A stretch of 58,846 nt of DNA from Nostoc sp. GT001 (GTDB taxonomy: Bacteria > Cyanobacteriota > Cyanobacteriia > Cyanobacteriales > Nostocaceae): the NCBI RefSeq assembly GCF_030382115.1, contig NZ_JAUDRJ010000003.1, positions 1,778,044-1,836,889 of the forward strand, read 5' to 3'. Under the pieces are notes generated by a model. The model made no database searches and was not told the DNA's origin. It was given only the letters and a program-made list of their open reading frames with translations. The position numbers and the translations under genes are program-made. This document shows positions 9,384 to 18,041 of the stretch, in pieces. The stretch's first letter is position 1. Every line of letters starts with the position of its first letter.

Positions 9384-9698
9384 ATGTTTGTGAGACTTTC
9401 CCCTAATCCAGAAGAGCAGAGGATTGATGCTATCCGTCAGCTGCCTTTGGAGCCAATGGAATACTGTCGTAAGTGGGTAGATATTGACCCAGCCAGAGGT
9501 TATCGCAAAGCTTGTATTAATGCTCTGGCACAAGCCACAGGGTTAAGTCCTCACACCATCAAAGACTGGGGAACTAACTTCGACAGACGACCCCATTACA
9601 TTCCTTTCCTGCTGCGACAGGCTGATTTACTCAATCAATTTAAACAACTAGTTATCAGCCAACAAATAATTTTGCCACCCAACTTTCTTACTAACTAA
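9384..9698 (+). CDS. Small HTH protein, copy 2
   Basis: I choose ATG 9384 (MFVRLSPNPEEQRIDAIRQLPLEP), giving 104 residues; an in-frame TTG at 9360 would add eight residues. The protein aligns along its length with the upstream HTH protein, sharing LPLEP-x-EYC, GYRKAC and TGLSP-x-TI-x-DWG, and has a longer tail (QIILPPNF). The two genes arose by tandem duplication and have diverged. Expected role is DNA binding, perhaps as a repressor pair. It precedes the DUF262 gene and a palindrome cluster, so it may control that gene. Confidence 0.68.
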   Translation: MFVRLSPNPEEQRIDAIRQLPLEPMEYCRKWVDIDPARGYRKACINALAQATGLSPHTIKDWGTNFDRRPHYIPFLLRQADLLNQFKQLVISQQIILPPNFLTN

Positions 9699-9702
9699 CT
9701 GT

Positions 9703-9726
9703 TCGTGATTTACGAGTAACTCGTGA
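9703..9726. promoter_or_regulatory. Operator-like palindrome cluster before the DUF262 gene
   Basis: The site contains TCGTGATTTACGA (9703-9715) and overlaps a second dyad ACGAGT-a-ACTCGT (9712-9724). The first core equals the one upstream of HTH copy 1 in reverse orientation. Location between HTH copy 2 and the restriction gene suggests control of the latter. Confidence 0.5.
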
Positions 9727-9798
9727 TAAAACCTCTTGCTGACAATGTATGAGGCGCTTTATTGTGTCTTATATCTGTATTCATTATCGTGAAAATAA

Positions 9799-11757
9799 GT
9801 GACATTATCTCATCCTAAAATTGCTCGGAATTCACAAAATAAATCTAATTTATCTGCGCTAGCAACAGTAAGTGAGCAAAGAATAATAACCTCAGAACAG
9901 CAAATGCATTCTATTAGCACATTTGACATCACTAAATATCCTTTACTCGATATTTTAAAAGATATAAAAACCGGACGTATTCAACTGCCAGATTTTCAAC
10001 GAGATTGGGTTTGGGATGATGCTCGTGTGCGTCGTCTACTTGCCAGCATCTCACTTGCATACCCGATTGGTGCAGTGATGATGCTTCAGCAAAGTAACCT
10101 GCAAGTGCAATTTAAACCTCGCCTTATCGATAATGTCAAAGAGCCAAAATACGATAATCCCAGCCTGTTAATTCTCGACGGTCAGCAACGCTTAACCACT
10201 TCATTCATGGTTTTGCTGTCAGAGCAACCCGTTGTCATTAAAGACCAAAAAAGTCAAAAGCTGATAAGAAAATGGTACTACCTCGATATTGCCAAATCTC
10301 TTGACGATAATATCGACCGCCGCAGTGCTATTATCGCTTTCCCGGAATCAAAACAACTCCGAACATTTGGTGGAGAAATTATAGACTGTTCCACCCCAGA
10401 AAATGAGTATGAAGCCGGACTATTCCCATTATCAAAAATCTTCTTCTTTTCGGAATGGAGAAGTAAATATTCCAAATATTGGCAATATGAACCTCAAAAA
10501 CTAGAACTCATCGATACTTTAGAACTAGAAGTACTCAAAAAATTTGAGCATTATCAAATACCAGTAATCCAACTACGGGACTCCTTACCCAAAGAAGCAG
10601 TTTGCCAAGTGTTTGAAGATACTAACACCTCCGGCTGTGACCTCAACTACTTCGACTTGATGAGTTCTAGCTACTGCGCCAATGACTTCAGCCTAAGAGA
10701 CGACTGGAAACTGCGGGAAGCTCGTTTTCAGCAATTTAAAGTATTACGTTTAGTTCGTAACACTGACTTTGTACAAGCCGTAACCTTGGTAGCTGGCTAC
10801 GTGCGGAGAATAGAAGCAATAAAAAAAGGAGCTAATCTAGACAAATTGCCTGGTGTCTCCTGCGGTCGTGCAGATGTTTTAAAACTTTCCATCCCAGAAT
10901 ACTCAACCTGGTCTGATAAAGTTACCGCAGGATTTGAGGAAGCAGCGAGATTCCTGCATGGGCAGAAAATTTTTGACGCAATAGATTTGGCTTATCCCAT
11001 TCAACTAGTAGCCTTGGCGGCAATTTTGACTGTTTTAGGAGAACAGTCGCGTTCTGTTAAATCTCGTTCCATGCTGGAACGTTGGTTTTGGTGTGGGCTG
11101 TTCAGCGAGATGTATACAGGTTGGCACGAAACCCGCACAGGAAGAGATGTTGTGGAAATACCACAGTGGCTGCAAGAAGGGGGTTCACTCCCATCCACGA
11201 TTCGCGAAGCAAATTTCTCCCCAGAGCGATTGCTGACCGTAAGAAAGCGCTATGGAGCAGTTTACCAAGGTTTATCAGCACTGCTGCGACTATCTGGAGC
11301 CATTGATTTAATTACAGGTGAAGAAATCAATGATGTGCTTTATTTTGAAGAGCAGATTGACTCACATCATATTTTTCCCGTCGCCTGGTGCAGAAAGCAA
11401 GGCATCGATCCAAAAAAATATAACTGCTTAATTAACCGCACCCCTTTGAGCGCCAAAACAAACAAAAAGATTGGTAGCAAAGCACCTTCCATTTACCTTC
11501 AAGAACTTGAAATATCCGGTGTATCACCGCAGAGACTAAATGAAATATTGCGCTCTCATGCCATAGACCCAGAAACATTACGACAAGACAACTTTGAAGG
11601 ATTTTTCCAAACACGCACAAAGGCGTTATTAGAGTTAATCGGCAAGGGAATGGGTATGCCTTTATACTGGGAATCTTTGGAAGATTTAGGGAGTAAGTAT
11701 CAGAACGGATGTATAAACAAACTCAATTATAAAATTCTTTTCACTAACTATATATAG
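9799..11757 (+). CDS. DUF262 / HNH restriction protein, GmrSD-like
   Basis: The 652-residue frame begins at GTG 9799; ATG 9904 (MHSISTFDITKYPLLDIL) is an alternative that better fits where the homology starts. The N-terminal half is a DUF262/ParB-like nucleotidase fold: IQLPDFQRDWVWDD, YPIGAVMML and LILDGQQRLTTS, the DGQQR signature of GmrS. The C-terminal part holds DSHHIFPVAWC and NRTPLSAKTNKKIG, an HNH-type nuclease like DUF1524. Such fusions are modification-dependent restriction enzymes that cut glucosylated or otherwise modified phage DNA using NTP. It is transcribed with the rest of the cargo but is separated from the methyltransferase by two regulator genes. Confidence 0.85.
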   Translation: MTLSHPKIARNSQNKSNLSALATVSEQRIITSEQQMHSISTFDITKYPLLDILKDIKTGRIQLPDFQRDWVWDDARVRRLLASISLAYPIGAVMMLQQSNLQVQFKPRLIDNVKEPKYDNPSLLILDGQQRLTTSFMVLLSEQPVVIKDQKSQKLIRKWYYLDIAKSLDDNIDRRSAIIAFPESKQLRTFGGEIIDCSTPENEYEAGLFPLSKIFFFSEWRSKYSKYWQYEPQKLELIDTLELEVLKKFEHYQIPVIQLRDSLPKEAVCQVFEDTNTSGCDLNYFDLMSSSYCANDFSLRDDWKLREARFQQFKVLRLVRNTDFVQAVTLVAGYVRRIEAIKKGANLDKLPGVSCGRADVLKLSIPEYSTWSDKVTAGFEEAARFLHGQKIFDAIDLAYPIQLVALAAILTVLGEQSRSVKSRSMLERWFWCGLFSEMYTGWHETRTGRDVVEIPQWLQEGGSLPSTIREANFSPERLLTVRKRYGAVYQGLSALLRLSGAIDLITGEEINDVLYFEEQIDSHHIFPVAWCRKQGIDPKKYNCLINRTPLSAKTNKKIGSKAPSIYLQELEISGVSPQRLNEILRSHAIDPETLRQDNFEGFFQTRTKALLELIGKGMGMPLYWESLEDLGSKYQNGCINKLNYKILFTNYI

Positions 11758-12441
11758 TATTTTTCTCTTTATTAGTTTCCAATTAAGTTAATTTCAATGG
11801 CTTAAATAACATTGTAAATTTTAATAATGTTTTGGTAAAAAACAGATTAATTGTATTTTGTCTAAACAGTATTAACTATATGAACACTATGAATAATATA
11901 AACAGTATTAACTATATATACAGTATAAATAATATCCACTAAACTTATTATTTGTATTATGCTTTAGAGCAAGTATTGCAAGCTTCTTAGGTGATCTTTT
12001 AAAGAATAAATTGTTTTGTAGTTTGCTGTAATTTTAAATGTAACCTTTTTTAAATCAGAAGTAAATTGTAATTTTATTTCATGCTAGTTTTTAGTTATAA
12101 ATAAATAGGGCATTTATAAAATAAATAGTCTAGGTTTCAATGAGATGTGTCCAATTTATCTCATAGGTTTTAGCTTTTGATTTAAAGTAAGAACCTAAAT
12201 CTAATTGGATGCATTAGCAAGTGGATCTATCACTCCTTTTATCTTTCCTAACAAGGAATACAAAATTCTAATAGACTTTATCTTTTATTTGGATTAGCTT
12301 ATGAGGCTTTTATTTTCCCTATAAAAGCTTGATTTTAATGCCCTAGCATAACGTTAACGGTAGAACCTCGTAAATTTGTTTATAGAAACTTACTGATCGA
12401 CAAAAGCACAATTTTCAAACAATAAACTAATAAGGTTTACA
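11758..12441. other. AT-rich intergenic region between cargo and transposition genes
   Basis: No convincing gene is seen in these 684 bp. They contain a four-unit 18-bp repeat array (11863-11934) and presumably the promoter of the tns operon; an AAGG about seven bases before the tnsAB ATG may act as ribosome binding site. No CRISPR-like repeats are present. Confidence 0.7.
11863..11934. repeat. Four head-to-tail 18-bp repeats (A-B-A-B order)
   Basis: Units at 11863-11880 and 11899-11916 are identical (TAAACAGTATTAACTATA). Units at 11881-11898 (TGAACACTATGAATAATA) and 11917-11934 (TATACAGTATAAATAATA) are diverged versions matching each other at 14 of 18 positions. The array therefore has an 18-bp period with a 36-bp higher-order repeat. 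It lies about 510 bp before tnsAB and looks like an iteron- or operator-type array. Confidence 0.75.
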
Positions 12442-15162
12442 ATGCTCACCCAAGAAGAGTTTGAACTTTGGCGCCACCGTCAAAATCTTACTGAGGCGGC
12501 CATAAAGGTTGTAGAACAAATTCGCTCATCCCAACCATCGCGCCTGGTAGGTGGAGGTAAAAAGAATGTTGCTGGGCGCTACCCCAGCCACAAGATGGGA
12601 GTGACTATACAGTTTGAGTCTCACAAAGTTGAACTTCCCTATATCTATCAATTGGAGTATGACGATGAGGTTTTAGAGTACTATGACCAACCACCTCCTA
12701 TCAAGATTAGTTATCAAGCCAATAATGGGAGAAATTTAAGCTTCTTCTACACACCAGACTTTTTTGTACTCAAAAATAATTCAGTTGGATGGGTAGAGTG
12801 CAAAACTGAAAATAAACTGCAAAAACTTGCTGAAGAAAGCCGCAATCGTTACGCATTGGGTGAAGACAATCAGTGGCACACTCCGCCAGGAGAACATTAT
12901 GCTGGACAATTCGGATTCTTTTTCCGCGTTTGGTCAGATGCAGAGATAAATTGGGTTTTACAACGTAATCTGAACTTTTTAGAAGACTATTATCATGCTG
13001 AGTGTCCTTTAGTAGAAAAGTCTGCTATTTTAGCTGTCTTATCGGTTATATCAGCGCAGCCAGGAATAACACTGGCTGCATTGCTTCATCTTGCTGAGGG
13101 AACTACTTCTGATGACATCTACTCTTTAATTGCCACCAATCAGATTTATGTAGATTTAACTGCTGCTCCCTTAGTTGAGCCAGAACGCTGCTTTGTTTTT
13201 CGGAATGAACAGACAGCTTTTGCTTACAGGTCAATAATCCTTACTAAGACAACCGCCAACGACATCAGTTCTCCAGTCATTAATATTGTTCCCGGCTCAT
13301 CAGTAATTTATGACGGCAATATCTTGACAATAGTTTTGGTGGGAGAAACATCTATTTTACTGCATACAAAAGAGAGTCAAGCAGTTGAATTAGGATTAAC
13401 TACTTTCGAGAATTTGGTTCGGGAAGGGAAGATAACAGATTTTAGGAATAAGGTCGAATGCAGTTTAAGCAATGAGATCAAGGAGATATTACTGAAAGCA
13501 AGTGAGCAGGATTTAAAAGATGCCAATCTCCGCTACAGCATTATCGAGCCGTGGCTAAGAGGACAACCAATAGAAGACAATAAAATACCTAAGCGTACCT
13601 TCCGATATTGGAAAGCTAAATATCTACAAGCTCAGCAAAAATATGGTTACGGTTACATTGGGCTTTTGTCTTTTAACAACCTGAAGGGTAACCAGAATCG
13701 CAAATTGCCTGAAGATATCATACAACAGATGCAAAACTTTATTAAGGAAAATTACGAAAACCATAAACAAAAGAGCAAGTTAGCGGTATATGACGCTTTT
13801 AAAACAGCTTTGTCTGCTGCTGGTGTTACAGATGATCTAATTCCTAGCTACAAAACGTTAATCAAAGAAATTAATAAGCGTTCGGGTTATGAGCAAACAG
13901 TGAAGCGCTCTGGTTCTCGATCTGCCTACTCGCAGGAAGCTTTTTATTGGGAGTTAGAGTTAACAACACCTCGACACGGCGATCGACCTTTTGAGATAGG
14001 CCATATTGATCACACATTAGTAGATATAGAACTACGCTGTTCACGTACAGCAAAGGTACTTGGTAGACCTTGGATAACTTTTCTAGTCGATGCATACACC
14101 AGAAGAATACTTGCTGTTTATATAACGTTTGATCCACCTTCCTATCGCTCTTGCATGATGGTTCTGCGGATTTGCGTGCAGCGTTACAGTCGCCTGCCAC
14201 AGATTATTGTGAGTGACAACGGGCGGGAGTTTCACAGCACTTACTATCAGACTTTAATAGCCCTGTGTGACCATACTTTAAAGTATCGTTCGCCATCAAA
14301 AGCTCGGTTTAATGCTGTTGGGGAGCGTCTGTTTGGAACTGCAATGACACAGTTAGTCTATAACCTTGCAGGCAATACACAGATAACAAAGAAAGTCAGG
14401 CTGATGACTAAATCAGTTAATCCAAAAAACCTCGCGCTTTGGACACTTGATCTTTTTTACCATTATCTATGCGAATGGGCTTATGAAATATATGACACCA
14501 GAGAACATCCTGCACTAGGACAAACTCCACGGGAGGCATATACAGATGGAATGGCACAGTTCGGGATTCGTTCTCATCGCATGATCTCCTATGGAGAAAG
14601 CTTTAAACTTTTAACAATGCCAACTACAGATAAAGGAAAAGCCAAAGTAGATCCGAGTCAAGGCTTGCAAATCCGCCACATTCACTATTGGTCTAACGCC
14701 TTTCGTGACCCAGAAATCCAAAAGACATACGTCAATGTCAGATATGACCCATTTGATGTAGGCATTGCTTATGCCTATGTTCAGGGCCAATGGGTTGAAT
14801 GTATTAGTGAACAATATTCAATCTTCAAGGGGCGCTCAGAAAAAGAGATTGAGATAGCTACTGCTGAATTACGTAAACGTCATCAGAACCATGCAAAGCA
14901 GTTCAACGTAAGAGGCAGACACTTAGCAAGTTTTTTATCAACCGTTGAAGCTGAGGAGGTGTTATTAGAACAGCGTTTGCGTGATTCCCAAGTGAAAAAC
15001 GTGTTTCGCGTGATTGACGGTGGTTCACCCAATCACATTCCTTTTGCTCAATCGAAAGAAAATGAAAGTAGTCATACCAAAGAGTCAAAAGACTGGGAGC
15101 CTCCGTCACCGGAGAATATAAGCGTCAATGTGAACAAGCTTGAAATTTATTCGGAGTATTAA
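12442..15162 (+). CDS. tnsAB: TnsA-TnsB fusion transposase
   Basis: A 906-residue protein combining two Tn7 functions. Residues about 40-180 are a TnsA-type endonuclease that cuts the 5' ends: YQLEYDDEVLEYYDQP, then Asp106 in YTPDFF, and Glu119-Cys-Lys121 in WVECK. From about residue 350 it is a TnsB/Mu-type DDE transposase joining the 3' ends: Asp523 in GHIDHT, Asp592 in IVSDNGREF and Glu628 in AVGERLFG, with the expected 35-residue spacing between the second Asp and Glu. A basic helical region between the two domains should bind the end repeats. Having both strands cut by one chain predicts cut-and-paste movement. The tnsC gene follows after 2 bp. Confidence 0.93.
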   Translation: MLTQEEFELWRHRQNLTEAAIKVVEQIRSSQPSRLVGGGKKNVAGRYPSHKMGVTIQFESHKVELPYIYQLEYDDEVLEYYDQPPPIKISYQANNGRNLSFFYTPDFFVLKNNSVGWVECKTENKLQKLAEESRNRYALGEDNQWHTPPGEHYAGQFGFFFRVWSDAEINWVLQRNLNFLEDYYHAECPLVEKSAILAVLSVISAQPGITLAALLHLAEGTTSDDIYSLIATNQIYVDLTAAPLVEPERCFVFRNEQTAFAYRSIILTKTTANDISSPVINIVPGSSVIYDGNILTIVLVGETSILLHTKESQAVELGLTTFENLVREGKITDFRNKVECSLSNEIKEILLKASEQDLKDANLRYSIIEPWLRGQPIEDNKIPKRTFRYWKAKYLQAQQKYGYGYIGLLSFNNLKGNQNRKLPEDIIQQMQNFIKENYENHKQKSKLAVYDAFKTALSAAGVTDDLIPSYKTLIKEINKRSGYEQTVKRSGSRSAYSQEAFYWELELTTPRHGDRPFEIGHIDHTLVDIELRCSRTAKVLGRPWITFLVDAYTRRILAVYITFDPPSYRSCMMVLRICVQRYSRLPQIIVSDNGREFHSTYYQTLIALCDHTLKYRSPSKARFNAVGERLFGTAMTQLVYNLAGNTQITKKVRLMTKSVNPKNLALWTLDLFYHYLCEWAYEIYDTREHPALGQTPREAYTDGMAQFGIRSHRMISYGESFKLLTMPTTDKGKAKVDPSQGLQIRHIHYWSNAFRDPEIQKTYVNVRYDPFDVGIAYAYVQGQWVECISEQYSIFKGRSEKEIEIATAELRKRHQNHAKQFNVRGRHLASFLSTVEAEEVLLEQRLRDSQVKNVFRVIDGGSPNHIPFAQSKENESSHTKESKDWEPPSPENISVNVNKLEIYSEY

Positions 15163-15164
15163 TT

Positions 15165-16355
15165 ATGTCAATTTCAGCTTCCTTTCCGCGATCGCTTCTT
15201 GAAAAAACGCAAGAATATAGGCTGGCGTATTTTCTATCTTACAGAGCGGCGCACCCACGCCTTATCGAAGCAACTGACATGGTTGTACGTACTATACAAG
15301 AGCCTGCGGGAGCGTCTTTCATCTTTGTTTACGGTCCAAGCCGTATTGGTAAAACAACAATGCGGCTAAGAGTTGAGCAAATGTTGATCCAGCAAGCATT
15401 ACCTACGCTAGAAACTGACCGATGTCACATTCCAGTAGTTAGTGTTGAAGCTGTTGGCACAGAATCTGCCCAATTCAATTGGAAAGATTATTTCACCCGT
15501 TCTTTGATTTCACTAGAAGAACCACTTATTGATTACAAAGTGCATTATGGCTCACGGGGCGTTCGTCGCAATAATCAAGGGGAACTCACTATTGAGCCAA
15601 GAATTACTTCACCAGAACTACGCCGAGCTTTAGAGAATGCTTTAAAATACCGTCGCCCAAAAGCTTTTCTAATTGATGAGGCGCAGCATATGCAAAAAAT
15701 GGCTAGCGGTCGTCGACTCCAAGACAACCTGGACTGTTTAAAGTCTCTTGCAAATTTAACAGGAGTCCAGCATGTACTATTTGGCACATATGAACTATTA
15801 ATATTTCGCAATTTAAGTGCTCAGTTGAGCAGACGCACTGTAGACATTCATTTTCCACGATATCAAGCTGAAATTAGCGGTGATGTTGAAGTTTTCATGA
15901 GTGTTCTGCTGACTTTTCAGCGCCATCTACCAGTAGAAGAGGAGCCAGACTTATTGACAAATTGGGAATACTGCTATGCAGGTAGCCTTGGTTGTATAGG
16001 TATTCTTAAAGACTGGCTAGCGCGTGCCCTTAAAGTTTCATTAGATGAGGGAGCCAAGACATTAACTCTAAAACATTTGAAGCAAAGAGCTTGGTCAGTT
16101 GCTCAACTTCAAACAATGTTAAAAGAAATTCAAGAGGGTGAAAAACAACTCACAGAAAGTGCAGAAAAGCATAAACAACTTTATCAAGCTCTTGGACTTA
16201 GTGAAGAATTACCTATTCAGTTGAACAATTCTTTATCCAATGACGCAAATAATCTACAAGAGAAAGTTTCAAAATCACCGGGGCGAAAAAAGAATGTAGG
16301 TAAGCGTAACCCTAAACGAGATCCAGTAGGAGGAGTAAAGCCAAATGCTAGTTGA
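15165..16355 (+). CDS. tnsC: TnsC transposition regulator AAA+ ATPase
   Basis: A 396-residue AAA+ protein with Walker A GPSRIGKTT (Gly57-Thr65) and Walker B AFLIDEAQHM (Asp171-Glu172). TnsC forms ATP-dependent filaments on target DNA and links the TniQ/TnsD target selector to the transposase. The C-terminal tail beyond about residue 330 is rich in Lys, Gln and Asn (SPGRKKNVGKRNPKRDP) and probably contacts TnsAB or DNA. Start ATG 15165 lies 2 bp after tnsAB, and its end overlaps the first tniQ by 11 bp, so the transposition genes form one operon. Confidence 0.92.
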   Translation: MSISASFPRSLLEKTQEYRLAYFLSYRAAHPRLIEATDMVVRTIQEPAGASFIFVYGPSRIGKTTMRLRVEQMLIQQALPTLETDRCHIPVVSVEAVGTESAQFNWKDYFTRSLISLEEPLIDYKVHYGSRGVRRNNQGELTIEPRITSPELRRALENALKYRRPKAFLIDEAQHMQKMASGRRLQDNLDCLKSLANLTGVQHVLFGTYELLIFRNLSAQLSRRTVDIHFPRYQAEISGDVEVFMSVLLTFQRHLPVEEEPDLLTNWEYCYAGSLGCIGILKDWLARALKVSLDEGAKTLTLKHLKQRAWSVAQLQTMLKEIQEGEKQLTESAEKHKQLYQALGLSEELPIQLNNSLSNDANNLQEKVSKSPGRKKNVGKRNPKRDPVGGVKPNAS

Positions 16356-17919
16356 CAAACTTATTACTTACAAGTCTTGGGATCTAGAAAAAGCAAGTAT
16401 TCCATCTCACAGCCGTTTATACGCACTGGAACCGATTGGAGTCGGAACACCTTATGTGGAAAGCTTAACAGGCTATATTGCTCGATTAGCCCAAGAGCAT
16501 TGTGTCCCTACAGGTATATTAGTCTTGAGCGAACTAGCACCATTTCTTAAGGAAGGATATATCTTTAAGAACAAAGAAAAAGGCTTGGATCAAATCTTTG
16601 GTCATAATAAGACAAAAGCTCTGAACGGAATGAGCAAATGGGTTGTAAGCGCGATTCAAGGGCTTGAATCATTAACTCTGCATAATGACCTGCGTTTTCT
16701 GACAATGCTCCCCTGGATGGAACTAATTCCTTTAAAAAATCTACTACGTTCTGTAAAGGCTTGGTGTCCAAGCTGCTATGAAAATTGGCGTGAAACTGAA
16801 CAAATAATTTATGAGCCACTTCTCTGGTCACTGAATGATGTGACGATGTGTCCATATCATTATCAGCATCTCTGTACTCACTGCCCATACTGTCATAAAG
16901 AAAATAGACTATTGGCTTGGCATTCAAAACCAGGTTACTGTTCAAAATGTGGAGAGTGGCTTGGCATTTCTCCACATTGTAATTCAACAGCTAGTATCAA
17001 ACTTACAGAAAGTGAATTGAAGTGGCAGATATGGGTTACAGAGAACCTTGGAAATTTAATTTCTGCTACACCAAATTTATCTGTACCGCCCAAAGAAAAA
17101 ATTGCAAAAATGCTTTCTGCTTACGTCAATGTAGTTACAAATGGCAATATAAATGTATTTGCTCAAAATTTAGGTATGGGTAAGACTCAAACCCATAGAT
17201 GGTGCATTGGAAAATGCCTACCCACAATTGGTACACTTTTGCAAATTTGTTTTCATTTAGGAATATCAATTCTCGATTTTCTCACTACAGATGCTATTAA
17301 TACAGATAATTGCAGCATAATCATAGGAAATCCAAATCAAGCAAATAAAAAGACAAGAGATCAGTACGGGCAGCTACATAACTCAGGACACGTAAGGCTT
17401 GAGTTAAACGCTGCTCTCCTCGAAAACCCTCCACCATCTCTGACAGAAATCGCTGAACGTCTTGGCTATAAACGAACTACCGTTTTGTACTATCATGCTC
17501 CAGATTTATGCCCTGAGATAGTAGCACGGCATACTGATTATCAAATGGCTAAACGCCTAGAAATGATGCAGTGGGAATTGGAAGCAGTACTCAAAAGTCA
17601 AGAGTACCCACCACCATCAATGCAAGAGATTGCCAGGCGTTTGGGTAAAAAATCTATACATAGCCTAACCAATGATTTCCCAGAACTATGCAGCACAATT
17701 TCAGCACGATATGCTAGTTATATCCAAGAACGCCGAACAGAACGGGTAGAAAAATTGAGTCAGGAAGTTCGGCAGGTTGCGCTTCAGCTTCATTTGGAAG
17801 GGGTAGACCCCACTGCTAGCAGGATTTCAGAACTTCTAAAAAAGCCCGGCTCGATATTACAAAAAGAGGCCGTTGCAGCAGTATCCGAAGTGCGGCGCGA
17901 ACTCGGCTGCAAAGAATGA
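16345..17919 (+). CDS. tniQ: TniQ/TnsD-family target selector, copy 1
   Basis: A 524-residue protein. The TniQ domain starts with SRLYALEPIGVGTPYVESLTGY; zinc-ribbon cysteines and histidines follow from Cys141 (WCPSCYE) through CTHCPYCHKEN to YCSKCGEW. A Cro-like HTH around FAQNLGMGKTQTHRWCIGK comes next. The C-terminus carries two copies of a TnsD-type DNA-binding repeat, PPPSLTEIAERLGYKRTTV and PPPSMQEIARRLGKKSI, each followed by a P-x-LC-x-x-(I/V) helix. Full-length TnsD proteins recognise a fixed chromosomal sequence and recruit TnsC. It overlaps tnsC by 11 bp. The adjacent tRNA-Ala makes it one of two candidates for the protein that chose this site. Confidence 0.9.
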   Translation: MLVDKLITYKSWDLEKASIPSHSRLYALEPIGVGTPYVESLTGYIARLAQEHCVPTGILVLSELAPFLKEGYIFKNKEKGLDQIFGHNKTKALNGMSKWVVSAIQGLESLTLHNDLRFLTMLPWMELIPLKNLLRSVKAWCPSCYENWRETEQIIYEPLLWSLNDVTMCPYHYQHLCTHCPYCHKENRLLAWHSKPGYCSKCGEWLGISPHCNSTASIKLTESELKWQIWVTENLGNLISATPNLSVPPKEKIAKMLSAYVNVVTNGNINVFAQNLGMGKTQTHRWCIGKCLPTIGTLLQICFHLGISILDFLTTDAINTDNCSIIIGNPNQANKKTRDQYGQLHNSGHVRLELNAALLENPPPSLTEIAERLGYKRTTVLYYHAPDLCPEIVARHTDYQMAKRLEMMQWELEAVLKSQEYPPPSMQEIARRLGKKSIHSLTNDFPELCSTISARYASYIQERRTERVEKLSQEVRQVALQLHLEGVDPTASRISELLKKPGSILQKEAVAAVSEVRRELGCKE

Positions 17920-18041
17920 AGTTATTGTTTGTAAAACAATAAGTGCAAGGAAACCGGGAAAATTACAAAACCCAGACATTTTTTAGATACAGTATGGCTG
18001 ATTGTTAAATGCAGTCAGGATGAAGAAGTTTAGGAGCAAAT

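Noticed and set aside
13871..14200. 109-residue frame antisense to tnsAB
   Set aside because: It lies entirely within the conserved DDE domain of tnsAB and has no recognisable features; a shadow frame.
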